Assembly (NCBI GenBank): GCA_030435675.1
Contig: CM059622.1
Span: 15,562,001 to 15,626,000 of the forward strand
Direction of reading: 5' to 3'
Source of the DNA: Steinernema hermaphroditum
Taxonomy: Eukaryota > Nematoda > Chromadorea > Rhabditida > Steinernematidae
DNA: 64,000 nt
The notes beneath the pieces were generated by a model. That model saw only the letters and a list, made by a program, of their open reading frames with translations. It ran no database searches and was not told the DNA's origin. Position 1 is the stretch's first letter. Each line of letters opens with the position of its first letter. The position numbers and the translations under genes were made by a program. This document shows, in pieces, positions 24,201 to 35,049 of this stretch.

Positions 24201-25684
24201 TGAGCACATTTTGAAGACCATCTCATTCCGTGTCAGCGTGCCCGTTTTGTCCGCTAACACGTAACTCACTTGACCTAGCTCGTCGTTGAGATTTGATCGC
24301 CTTACTTCAGCCCTCGTGTCCGACTTCTCGCGATACATTTCCATATCGCACCGTATGAAGAAAGCCTGCACTAGGCGCACCATTACCAGGTACACGTACA
24401 GTGAAATCGGAATGAGTCCGGCGTACAGCGTTACTTGTCCAAGGATAAGAATAATCATGCTGTCCCGTTCTTCTTGCTCTGAAACACTTTTTTTGAGCAA
24501 GCTCATTTCTAGTTATTCATTAGTTACTGTATGATGACGGGGTATGAAATGGTAAATACCAATGATCTGTGATCCGATAGTTCAACCAAACAGCACCAGA
24601 GAATGCTCCAATGACGCTGATCAGTCCTAGAAGTCCAAATTGAACCAGCATGATGTGATTCGTAATCTTGTCCACTCCGGATAGCTTCGTCGGCGTTTGT
24701 GTCATGTTCATCATCAGCTTCGTAGCCTTGCCTGTGTACACCGCAATGCCATAGATCCATTCCGTGTTCTTGAGTTTGGCTCCTCGCGGCAGCATCTGAC
24801 CGGGCCCGAGGGGATAGTTATTTCGATGGATGGTTCCGTTTTGCTGTGGCGAGTTTATGCTGATCACTCCTGCAAAGTCGTAGATGGCTGCTGATGGTGG
24901 CTCGTAAGTTAGCTGCGCACCGACGTCCACAAAATTCTGAAGAAATCAAGTTGAAAATGGTGGTCTTCAAACAGTTCCTTATTACCTTAATGTCATCTTC
25001 CGACGTCAGCTTGAATGTGGCACTGACAGCTTGGCGTATTTTCAGGTTAGACTCGCCGTCAAGACTCGCAGTTTCGATGTACGCCATGCCAGCCGGCTCG
25101 CTCGCCGAAATCAGCACCAAATCCGCGGGAATGGTTTGATCCCGGTTTACTTTAACGATTTCGCCCATTTTTAACTACAATTCCTTTGCTTATTGCTTCT
25201 AAACGAGTCCGCTTACGTTGGCCCAATACTTCTTTTGCCAGCCTTGGTCGATTGTGTACGAATACGTCGGCTGTCGGTTCATTTTGAGGTCGCTGAGACG
25301 TCGACGCTAGAAAAATTCAGAATCAAACACAATACATAAATAAACAACATACAAAATCTTCGAAAAGTTCTGTAGCTGCAGCAATGGCGAGGATCACACA
25401 TAACGGACCAATGGTTGTGTAACGGCCCAAAGGGCTGAAGCCAGCGAGCTGAAAAGAATCGGAATGAACCGAGAGAATCATGACAAGTTTCGTACCTGAA
25501 TAGCAGAGATGCACAAAAAGAAGATATTCGCATATTGCTGGAACTGTTCGAGCAAAAAACGCGGCACGAACGTGACGATGTTATACTTCGTGGTCGAGAT
25601 GCGATTGCACGACTTCTGTTTCGCGTGGCCTACCACAATCTGCAGCGGTTTCTTCTGGAGTCGCTTCCGCGATTGGCGTTGCAT
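21226..25684 (-). CDS. P4-type ATPase (phospholipid flippase, ATP8A/TAT-like)
   Basis: Membrane aminophospholipid translocase that flips lipid to the cytosolic leaflet. In order: N terminus [21 protein letters not shown]1-2 region with SPLGRYTT; actuator loop [16 protein letters not shown]4 motif GLIPISLYV; phosphorylation site [10 protein letters not shown] (about 24230); nucleotide-binding HGSSP...[11 protein letters not shown]; hinge [19 protein letters not shown]; further TM segments; and a basic tail ending [10 protein letters not shown]. The start is the first in-frame ATG ([10 protein letters not shown]); exons are short with GT-AG introns. An intact tRNA-Arg lies in the intron after the hinge exon, and a tRNA relic in another. 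The actuator motif is DGES where P4 enzymes usually have DGET; the catalytic Glu is kept. The gene sits between inverted ~1-kb duplicates. Closest by SPxGRYTT and NRIST motifs to ATP8A/TAT-1. Confidence 0.9.
22572..22644 (-). tRNA. tRNA-Arg(ACG) in a flippase intron
   Basis: Complete cloverleaf, same strand as the host P4-ATPase, in the intron following the exon that ends AADYSIGQ. Confidence 0.95.
23850..23893 (+). pseudogene. tRNA D-arm relic in a flippase intron
   Basis: GGTATAGTGGTTAGGAATCG resembles an Asp/Glu tRNA D arm; no T arm or acceptor partner follows. Confidence 0.3.
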
Positions 25685-26102
25685 CTGTTGACGGTTTCGG
25701 ACTCGACAAACGTTTCGCTTAACGTCGTTCGCCCGGTCAACCGCTGGAACGGACCGTCTCCGAGAGTGACAATGAACAAAATGAGTGCGGGCACGAGTCC
25801 GCAGCACGTTGTAGACGGTCTACGGCGTTCATTTGCAGAAGTGTGTCTAACAGACTGGTGGAATGGAGAAAAAGAAGAATAGGGAAAATGGCGGGCAAAT
25901 GTTTTGGAAATACCGTAGTTTGGCAGTATCACTAAATGTTGTCTTCAACTCACAATCACCCAGACAGGCTTCCATCCTATGTATTTCAACTAGTAGATGT
26001 TAACATAGTCACATTAACATACATACACCCATTGTGCACCGATCAATCAACAAAATATATTCAGTTTGGTTAGTATTTGGTGTGAAAATTAATCGTTACA
26101 GC

Positions 26103-26168
26103 TGTATCTAGTGGATAGGACTCGTGCAGCCTCATGTGCGCGACTCAGGTTCAATTCCCTGCGTGGGA
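26103..26168 (+). pseudogene. tRNA-Glu-like relic
   Basis: Related to the gene at 20652 (ACTCGTGCAGCC in the anticodon arm, CAGGTTCAATTCCCTG in the T arm), but acceptor pairing is lost. Part of the inverted duplicate right of the flippase. Confidence 0.55.
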
Positions 26169-26216
26169 ATTGGACAGGTTTTTGCTATTTCGATGTCAAA
26201 AGCCAAAAAAATGTTT

Positions 26217-26280
26217 CGACCTCGGCAGGATTCGAACCTGCAATCGTAGACCGACGCGTTATCCATTGCGCCACGAGGCC
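26217..26280 (-). pseudogene. tRNA-Arg(ACG) with anticodon-arm deletion
   Basis: Matches the intact Arg genes except for a 9-base deletion removing the 3' side of the anticodon stem, leaving 64 nt. It shares about 40 bp of upstream flank with the copy at 31971. Confidence 0.85.
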
Positions 26281-26361
26281 TCCGCCACGTTCGCTCTGGT
26301 TTGCACTTAAATGCTTAGATTAAGCTTGTACTTTACATCGAAATGGCACGCCTTAAGCGCA

Positions 26362-26434
26362 TGCAATGTAGTCTAATGGTTAGGGCCCGTGTGTCCACAC
26401 GCACGAGATCCGGGTTCGATTCCTGGCGTGGGAA
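26362..26434 (+). pseudogene. tRNA-Glu-like pseudogene
   Basis: Good T arm (CCGGGTTCGATTCCTGG) and D arm, but the acceptor is TGCAATG against CGTGGGA and the anticodon arm is palindromic with no 7-base loop. Related to 20507. Confidence 0.6.
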
Positions 26435-26519
26435 ACTTCTGTTTTTTTCTCATCGAAGGTGGCCAGAGTGTTACACGACACCCCGAAGTCTTATTTTACA
26501 CCCACACAGCTTCAAAGTC

Positions 26520-26940
26520 TTATAAGCATCTCCGAAGAGACGCGGTTCCAAAATTTATCTCGCCACTTCCATTTGAAAGAGCGGATCTAATGTTTACCTC
26601 AAACTTGGGTAATTAAACCAACGAAGGTGCGGTGAGGAGGCACATCTGTGGGGAGCGACTGTCCCTCTGCGACGGCGCCAGTCGTGGTGTGCGGCGCTCA
26701 TCTATGCGTGTACACGTAAAAGCGACGCGATCACTCTGCACAGTGCGAGGGATTTCTCTGTTTCTCTGTACTAGGCGCCTCACAGCGGTGCGACGAGACG
26801 GTCGCTCGCCGCTTAAGTGCCTCCACCCGACGCTGTCGTCGGTTTAATTACCCAAGTTTGAGGTAAACATTAGATCCGCTCTTTCAAATGGAAGTGGTGT
26901 GATAAATTTTGGAACTGCGTCTCTTCGGAGATGCTTATAA
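26520..26940. mobile_element. foldback MITE, family A copy 2
   Basis: Ends TTATAAGCATC/GATGCTTATAA with inverted repeats of about 110 bp; core shared with the 19625 copy. Lies next to the tRNA-like cluster, mirroring the arrangement at 19.6-20.7 kb. Confidence 0.85.
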
Positions 26941-27119
26941 TTGTAACTTAAAAGCTTGATGTGCAAATGTCAAAAGAATTCCATCGGAAAAGCACAAAGA
27001 GGCTAAGCGGTTCACCGGACAAGACAACTCAATTTCTCTTTTTCACCATCTGTGGTCAAGATATTACACTGTATACTGGTTTGTACACTCTGTACGTTGA
27101 AACGACTTTATTAGCTTGC

Positions 27120-28885
27120 TCAGAACTCAAGGATCTTCTGGATGTTCTTCAGGTCTTTGCAAGTAACATTTCCATCGATTTTAACTCGACTCTCGGTCGC
27201 TTTGCAGATAAACTGCGTGTAGTACCAGGTGCTTGTGAAGTACTGACCTTTGAAGTCATCAACGTTCCCTCCATCTAGAACTTAGAGTTTGTGGGATGTC
27301 CTCGAAAGAGATATATCTAACACTTTTTCCGTTGAAGTAAAGTCTTCATCATTTTGCAGGCGGTTCCACGTGATACTACTCCGTGGACAACCTTGTATCC
27401 ATTCTTTGCTGAGGCGAACGCCTCCATGAGTCCACTTCCGCTGTCACCCATGCACACGTTCGACTCCTTCTCCACCATACAGATGGACTCCGTCAAATTT
27501 TGAGGACACGGCTTCAGCTTGACTTCGATCTTATTTAAGTAGCGCGTCTCTTGGTCTATTTCATCGGCTAAATCACATTTCTAGAACTGAAAATGCTTGG
27601 CTCTTACGGTCATATCCAAATCCTGAGACTTCAAGAGAAGCGTTGGAAGAGATTTTGGCTTCGTATGGAATGCGAATGTCCATCCCCGAAGCTAACTTAT
27701 GGTCGATGGGCCGATTCAGGCGAAGGACGGCGATGTCACTTCGGCGGCATTGAGAGACAACGTAGCGCTTCGGAATCATGACCTTTTCGACTATGGATGA
27801 GTAAGAAGTCGTTGGAACATCTCCCTCTTTCGCAGATGTACATCCGACGCAGTTTCCACCGAATTCGATGACCATTTCTTTTGGGTTCTCCACTACGTGT
27901 TTCCACCGAGTGATGCTGGACTCGTAAGGTGTATAGTGGCTCAATTCTTAACCTACTCAAAGGAGCGAGTGCAAATGGTCCTAGCGTGGAAGAAGCAGTG
28001 TGCCGCCGTGAGAATGTGACGGTTATCTAGCAGAGTCCCTCCGCAAATCTTCTCTGAAAGTGGGGACTGTTGAATTCGAATGGGTAACACCGTTTGAAAG
28101 GCGCCATAGTGGGGTGTGAATTAGTCAATACATGTCATTAATATTGCGTCTCTTCTTAGTTATTGAACAGTTTTGATCTTGATCTTACCTCCTGCGATTC
28201 GAATCATTACAGGAAGATGTTCGGGGATCTTTCTCTTCTCCTTCTCCAGTGCTTCCAATTGTTCTAAACTTCGTTTTTAACATAACTTCAACGTTGCTTA
28301 CCTAACATAACTTTAACTCTCTTCCCATTCATCACTTTTTGGTGTTTTCCTATTCTAGGTTGCCGAGGTCGGCGAGTGATCGCAATGGAACCGCTATGGC
28401 CTGTGACCTTCTCCTTGCTCTGTGCGAGCAATTGTTCTAAATTTCGTTTTTAACATAACTTCAATGTTGCTTACGTAAGATAGATTTAACTCTTTTCCCT
28501 TTTGTCATTATTGGATGTTTTCTTATTCTAGGTTGCCGAGGTCGGCGAGTGATCGCAATGGAACCGCTATGACCTAAACATCATGTGGCCGACCTCAAAT
28601 AAAAGTTTCTTGCTTGAAATAGTGAGAGGGTATGACGTCGATTCCGTGCTTCCTTCAGTGGGCACTGTTTCCTTTTTGAGATCGGGCACAGAAGCATTAG
28701 GTTCGCGGGAAGTAGCAGTGGAGGTGGAGTCATCTACATACACAGATCTACAAGATCCAACAGTGGCGCTTACATATGATGGAGTCGCGGCTTGTGGTTT
28801 CCTTTACATTACTCACTTCCTTCGCAAATTCGCCATTTGTATACAGCGAAAAGACGAGCAGAGCAACCGCAACGAGATGACGCAT
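27120..28885 (-). CDS. trypsin-like serine protease (S1 family), secreted
   Basis: Secreted endopeptidase. Signal peptide MRHLVAVALLVFSLYTNG at 28817-28885. A propeptide region follows with a duplicated exon (28302-28400 and 28475-28573), then an exon ending HLPVMIRIAG. Catalytic exons: KICGGTLLDNRHILTAAHCF (His), SDIAVLRLNRPI (Asp), VCMGDSGSGLMEAFASAKNG (Ser in GDSGSG), then a C-terminal exon DGGNVDDFKGQYFTSTWYY ending ILEF. The catalytic triad is complete. Exon joins in the propeptide and before the last exon are not fully resolved; the intron ending at about 27280 has no clear donor in phase. The family is certain; substrate and orthologue are not. Confidence 0.8.
28258..28572 (-). repeat. 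tandem exon duplication in the protease gene
   Basis: Two units (28258-28399 and 28431-28572, period 173 bp). Each carries an acceptor, a 99-nt exon coding HSGSIAITRRPRQPRI, and a GTAAGC donor. Both exons have the same phase (1-1). Confidence 0.85.
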
Positions 28886-29087
28886 CAAGTAGAACAGTCG
28901 AATCTTGCTGAACGGTGACTTTTACGAAAGATGTCTGGTGGTTAAGACATTGAATGAATTCAGGTGTTGTATGGTGGCACTTTGCGAAAATATTTCGAAG
29001 CGAAAGAGCTCGTTGTCAACGAAAACGCAATTAAATTGGTCCCCAAACCTTCGGACTTGGCTAAACAATGACCAATTGTTGGTACCA

Positions 29088-29159
29088 TCCCATGTGGTCT
29101 AGTGGTTAGGATTCGTGGCTTTCACCCACGCGGCCCGGGTTCGATTCCCGGCATGGGAA
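29088..29159 (+). tRNA. tRNA-Glu(TTC)
   Basis: Same sequence as the other Glu copies; T run 4 bases downstream. Tail-to-tail with the Arg gene at 29272. Confidence 0.96.
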
Positions 29160-29271
29160 GAATTTTTTGTTTGTTGTCGTATTTGTAAAATAAAGTTGTT
29201 TTCCAATTGTTTCGTTGTCCTTTTCGATATTTTTTAAAATTTATTTCAGAGCTACGCAAAAGAAAAACTTT

Positions 29272-29344
29272 CGACCTCGGCAGGATTCGAACCTGCAATC
29301 TTCGGTTCCGTAGACCGACGCGTTATCCATTGCGCCACGAGGCC
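29272..29344 (-). tRNA. tRNA-Arg(ACG)
   Basis: Complete cloverleaf, 112 bp from the convergent Glu gene. Confidence 0.96.
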
Positions 29345-30625
29345 ACATGTTGCCTGTTGAAGCACCAGTGACTTACAGCAGTCTATCCAGCTGTTAATTG
29401 TCTTTCGTTTTGTAAATTTTGCTCATTTTTGGACGGGTTTCTTGCGACGTCACACCAAATTATTTATCACCAACATATTGAAAACGGTCTTTGGTCTTGA
29501 GCAAAGGGTCAAAATCTTGTTTGTCATCAATTACTTTCTCAAAACCAGTCGAATAACATTACTTTTATGTGTAACAGTTATGTGATTGGAATGTCCTGTC
29601 GTCATCGCCTAGGACCTGTGCCATGTTCCTCAGGAACTGGCGATTCTTACCTTTATTAGACCTTTCTAATCGAATTATGTTCAAGTGTGCAATTATTATA
29701 ATCATTACCTATTCTCACACTATCACCTTCTCGCTAGATCATTACCCCATCCCTCCGAAGTCCTTCCCGCCTGACCCAAAACGACCTGACCCCCTGAGGA
29801 GCCTCCAACACGCATAGTCACCCATCAAATGTCAGATTAATAGTGTGTGACTGTGGCGCACATGTTTACAACTGCCCTGCCCGACGGCGGTCTCTTACAA
29901 GATGTCCTCGACGTCGAACGCGATCCGATCGCTCCGGGAACGCTGCGGAGCGACCTTGGCGTCGCCGTCGACCGCCCACCCGCGCGCCGATCATGCGTGT
30001 GGCAATAAATAACTCGGCCGCTGTTCCGTACAGTGACGCCAGAAGCGTAACTCGTGCGCGCCAACTCCCTTTCTTTCGAATCGACTGGTTCTTTTTTGCC
30101 GAGTTAATTAGTAATCGTTGATTTGCTTTGATAGACCTTGTTCCGAGTGGCTTTGGGTGAGACTCATCTGAGAATAGTCCAAATTGCTTTGGGGAAGCAA
30201 TGCAAAAGTGGTTTTGAATTGGGGAATAGATGTTGACCAAAGAGATAGAACTTAGAGATGCCGACTCGGTGAAATTCTGAGCCGGCTCCGGCTCAGGCAT
30301 CTCTGATTTAATTGCAGGAATCTTTAAGGATCGGATAGACCTCTTTGCAGTAAATTTCAGAGGCTCGACAAGCTATTTATCGTCAACTGCATCCTTGAAA
30401 AACAAGGTCACCCCATAGCAAATTATACGAGGGAATCGTAATTTTCTGGCTTTAGCGGTACAGTCTTTGTCTCAAACCTTGTCGGTGAGGGTGTCGATTT
30501 TCAAAACCATGTCAAAAAACGCTTCGTGTGACCTCAAAACGCGTCGCGTTGGATCGCACAAAGACGTATTACCCCCAAAGCGGAGGATCGAGGTAGCCGT
30601 TTCAGATCGCATTCCAAAAAAGACG
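29345..30625. other. intergenic, no gene recognised
   Basis: Contains a CG-rich patch at about 29860-30070 and AT-rich flanks. Short frames only. The right end is the promoter and leader of the 30626 gene. Confidence 0.4.
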
Positions 30626-33600
30626 ATGGGAGCGCGATCGATTATGGCCGTTTTGGCGTGTTTCGTCGTGTCCGCTAGCGCCTACACCGAGATCTTGACG
30701 AAGGTATGTGTCATGTGATGGGCAAAGAACAATTGTTGTGTTGCAGGAGGACCAGTATCAGTATGAGCGCTATCTGTGGTGTCCGACCAAATTTGTTGGA
30801 GCGATGTGTCCAGGTAGGCTTGAAACGAGAATCGGGAAAACGGGAAAAGGCTGTTTGAATCTTTGCACATATCAACTTCTTCACTTTAATGGTTCTGTTT
30901 TGCACTTGAAAATCAGACATCTACTGTCGCAAGAGAGTGAACCTTAGAAATGTGTTTTTCGATTTAGTCCGTCGATTGTTATGGCCTGTAGTAGTCTTCA
31001 ACACGTGACGAAAGAGCTATTTCGTATAGTTACTATTGTTATAGTCTTCGTTTTCAATAGATCTTTGTTTTAACGTCTTACCGTAGTGAAAATGATGAAT
31101 TCAGGTCTAGATCTTTATGTGTAGGGAAAGTGACGCAAGCAAATGACGCATAAGGTTAGAGGTGTTCTTTCCATCCATTGAACACGGAATGACGAGAAAG
31201 ACGTCTGATGAGCAATGGTGATTATTCGGATTTGGCAACACCAATCGATTCGGATTGAGCTATCAGCACTGGTTCAGTTACAGCTATCAGTAATAGTAGT
31301 CAAGTGGGTCTAGAATTGAAGATTAAGCAGTATATGTTAAACTCGCATGTGACCTCGGTTTTAAGAGGTGTCTAAATGTCGCAGGAAATTACCTGTTAAG
31401 GTTGTTCATCAAACTCCGGGTCGACTGCCAGAATGCTTTCTTTATCCAGTTATTAGAACCATTAGTTTTCAAATGAGAGATGAGCATTTAGCTTCAGATT
31501 CATTTGTTTAAAAGGCCTTAGAACACAGAATGATGCATGTACAACATCGCGACGGGCAGCTAAGCCATTATATTCTCAAAAATCCACCACAGCTCACGAT
31601 TCAAAGTGCCTTTGTACACCATTGATTCCTAATAACTCAATGAAGAAAGCTTACTGGCAGTTGACCCAGGGATTAATCGACAAGGCACACTCTCCCGGAC
31701 CACTGTCCGTTCAGCAAATTAGGCGAAATCGCCCCAGTAACGAGAAATATCGCCCCAATAACGAGAAACACTAATTTCAAAAAAGTTTCGAGTTTTTGGG
31801 GGTAAGTTTTAAATAGTTTCGTTTCGAGTTTTTGAAAAAAGTTTCGAGTTTCGCATAGCACTGGTTCCGAGTCTGAGAGTCACACTCTGACACGAGGTTC
31901 CATATCGGATTCCAACTGCCATAACAGCTATTTCGATGTCTAAAGGCAAAAGAGATGAGAAAAAATATTTCGACCTCGGTAGGATTCGATCCTGCAATCT
32001 TCGGTTCCGTAGACCGACGCGTTATCCATTGCGCCACGAGGCCTGATAACTGTCGCAAGCCTGAGCTCTAATAGTTGTAATTGTTCCAAATCACTTGACA
32101 TGGGCCCCAGTGACTCGAGGATCTTTAACTTAACCCTTTAACTAGATAGAAGTGCATTTGACTAGAGCAAGGGCCAAATCAAACCATTAGCTTGATGACT
32201 GATGCAGCCTTGATCCAGACTCACTGGCGTTGGTAGTCGACTTAGACCCTAGTGACTCGATGATTTTTTACCTGAATAAATCTTCTTTAAATGCCAATCC
32301 TGACTGCTCATCATATCTACGATATGGGTTTTTTTTATTTATTAAACATCCCTTCGATTGTACATTACAATTGCAAGCATCAGAGCGTCAATGATATCAG
32401 AATAGATTAGATGCCTCTCCAGTTGAATCCGAGAATGGGTTGTCTCAGAAAGATTGACTTATCGTAATCCTTCTTTGGAACGACTCGACTCGGTGGTGAT
32501 GGAGTGAGCAAGTGGTGGAGCTTATCTGAAATTATCACCTTTTACTGTCTGTCTTCATGACATGCCTAATGCCAAAAAGAAAGCCGAAAAGATCTGCCGA
32601 AATGCCGCTAGGTTACGGTAATGTGTTATGCAGAAACGGTTTATTACATGCGATTCACTTTCGTCTCTGCTTCCCTGTTTCCCTGCCATGATGCAATGAC
32701 GTCTTTTGGTATAATCACTAAAGCTTTACTCAGACTTAGATCTGCATTTCTTTTTCAAATTAGGACCTTACTCTCGCTTGCCTTACGTTTTCTCATATGG
32801 AAGATAGCAACGCTGTCGTAGATGGCTTGAATTGTAGACGAGCAGTAGAGCACAAGGAGCAGCAAGATCAAGGTGTTCATTCTTGCCTCGAATGGAAACG
32901 AAACGATCTCCAGGCTCCTTTCAGGGCGGGAGGAGGAAGGTCTCCATAAGAATGAAAAAGGGGGAAACACATGTGTAAATACGCATTCAAAGGCGGTTTT
33001 TTCGTGATTGTCTTTTGTTCTTATTGCTCTATTTTTGAGAATCCACCCTAAGCCGTTGAATCACTTGTCTCGTGTGACGCTCTTTGGCTATTCCTGTTAG
33101 GGCGCTGTTTGATCGGCGAAAAAAGAAACAATTGCACAATCAGCCGAAGTCGCTTTGAAGGTTGGCGGCTGTCAATGATCACAGAACTCTAGGTTTGCCT
33201 TAAAGAAATGCCCTTTCAACCCTTAACAATCAGAATCTGATTCAAAACTACCGCATGAGAGATGACGAGGAAGTTTCAAAATCATGGCTTATTGTGTTGC
33301 GTCAATGGGTTACCGTATTTTTATGGCTTTATGCCTTCATGTGTTGCGTCCATGCGCTACCGTAAGAATAGCAATGAACAAAATTCCGCATAAACTACGA
33401 AAAAGTAGACAGAAGAAGCATTCATAATCGTTTCAATCGCTGCGTGTGGTCGCCTAGTTCTAGTCCCTTAGATACGCAAAGAATTGGAACATTTGCGAAA
33501 GGTCCGTTTTTTAAATGCCTGAAAACCAGCCATAAAAACACATAGCGCCGTTTTGTTCGCACAAAATTATCTACGGACATGAAGCATGTGATTTCAGTGA

Positions 33601-34848
33601 CTTTGAAGATGACTGTCCCTTGAAGTCTTAAAACCCGAACTCGGCCAACAACGTTGAACGGTTCTCATAACGATCTTAAACAGGGGTTATCCAAAATTTT
33701 CTGGTGCTTCCACAGATTGAAAGACCCTTAACCAGAGATTGGAAAAAACGAGTCAAATCTGAGCCCGAGCCCCGAGTACAGGACTGGAACACGGCGATGG
33801 ACTCCGACTCGGACTGTCAGACCAGAATGGGAGTCCAATTGCAGGGCGCCAACTTCGACTCCGACTCCGATCTGAGTCCAAATGGAAGATGGGCAACATA
33901 ATAATATTCCTACGATGTTGATGGTTGGATCTGACTTTACCGTGACGGAACCAGGCTATCCAGACCTACAAGCTTTTCTATAAGGGAAAAATCCGAAAAT
34001 CTAGATGATTCTCACCCGATTTGGATTCCGGATTCCGGATGGTTACCGACGCGATTACTATCACTGCCAATGACAATTGCTTTACCGTACCCAAAGTGGG
34101 CATTTAATTTACTTTTGAATCAATGACATAGAAAATATATTATAAAAAGTGTGCATATCAGTACAAATATCACCCAAACTTCAGAATATGGAGTTTTCAA
34201 TGAAGTACAACCCTTTCATAAAGTTTTTATGGGCCGTAGGAGCTGTTTCGTGAGCAAATTCTAGCTGTTAGTTCCTGGTCGCATTTCTACCGCTGTCATC
34301 AACCACTGACGAGCTCGTCACATCATGTCGGCCTTCTTTTGATACGCATGAAACGCGTACTTGATGGGGGGGGGGGGTACTGTAGGTTCGCTCCGTTACA
34401 TACTACACAATTCCTTTCGAAACCGTCGCCATTACAATTGTTTCCTTCGTTGGAACCACACAACAGATGTTTTCGTTATAAAATGATCCTCAATTTCGAG
34501 GAACTGCTTTTCAACGGATCTGACTGTCCCTGCATGTTTCTTGGAACACAAAAATCCCGCTGATTCATAAATTCCTTTTAATGTTTGTTTCACATATTTT
34601 CAGAGAACGACCTCTTCTCATATCATCTGTGCTGCGGCGACCTCAACCAGAAGTGCTGTTCCCATACGCGCGTCTGGGTAATGATCCTGCTCGGCGTCGT
34701 CGGCGTCGGCACCGTAGTCGGGTTAATTGCGCTCGCCGTTCGCCTTTTGACGCTCCGCCGACGCCGTGGGAAGTCCACGGCCAACTACACACCCGGCCAA
34801 CCTCAGCCCCACTTCGACACGCCAAAACGACCTGGATCCCGTGTGTGA
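30626..34848 (+). CDS. single-pass six-cysteine membrane protein (Shisa/STMC6-like)
   Basis: CDS join(30626..30703,30747..30813,34604..34848), 129 residues. Signal peptide MGARSIMAVLACFVVSASA. The ectodomain has exactly six cysteines in the order WCP, MCP, LCC, KCC (SYHLCCGDLNQKCCS). One TM follows (WVMILLGVVGVGTVVGLIAL), then a basic RLLTLRRRR stop-transfer and a Pro-rich tail with PQPHFDTP. The spacing C-x8-C...CC...CC followed at once by a TM matches the Shisa-like STMC6 superfamily, whose members are trafficking or signalling adaptors. The second intron is 3.8 kb and contains a nested gene on the other strand plus a tRNA copy. Splice sites are consensus. Function in this organism is unknown. 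Confidence 0.78.
31971..32043 (-). tRNA. tRNA-Arg(ACG), T-arm variant
   Basis: Differs from the other Arg copies at two T-arm positions (GCAGGATCGAATCCTAC), breaking one stem pair and changing T54. It may be decaying. Lies in the large intron of the 30626 gene, antisense to it. Confidence 0.7.
32407..32880 (-). CDS. small secreted peptide, nested gene
   Basis: CDS complement(join(32407..32525,32787..32880)), 70 residues, in frame across a GT-AG intron of 261 bp. Signal peptide MNTLILLLLVLYCSSTIQA, then a mature part of about 50 residues with basic stretches (RVVPKKDYDKS) and the end LRQPILGFNWRGI. No cysteines. It could be a neuropeptide-like precursor or a small secreted effector; no known motif decides. 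It lies wholly inside the second intron of the 30626 gene on the opposite strand. Confidence 0.55.
32881..34603. other. remainder of the 3.8-kb intron
   Basis: AT-rich DNA without a supported gene. A run of eleven G occurs at about 34366-34377. Confidence 0.4.
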
Positions 34849-35049
34849 TAATAATAATTATTATTATTATTGTTTTCTTCTTGATGTCCTAAGAGATGAA
34901 TGTACAAAGACGCGTGGATTAAAGCAGTGAAACGGGGATGGAGGTACACGGAAAGAGCGAAGGGGACGAGAAGATGATTGACTAACCCGAAAAGAATAGA
35001 AGCATACAACAACCGTTAGAGAAAAAAAACATCGAAATATTACATTCGA

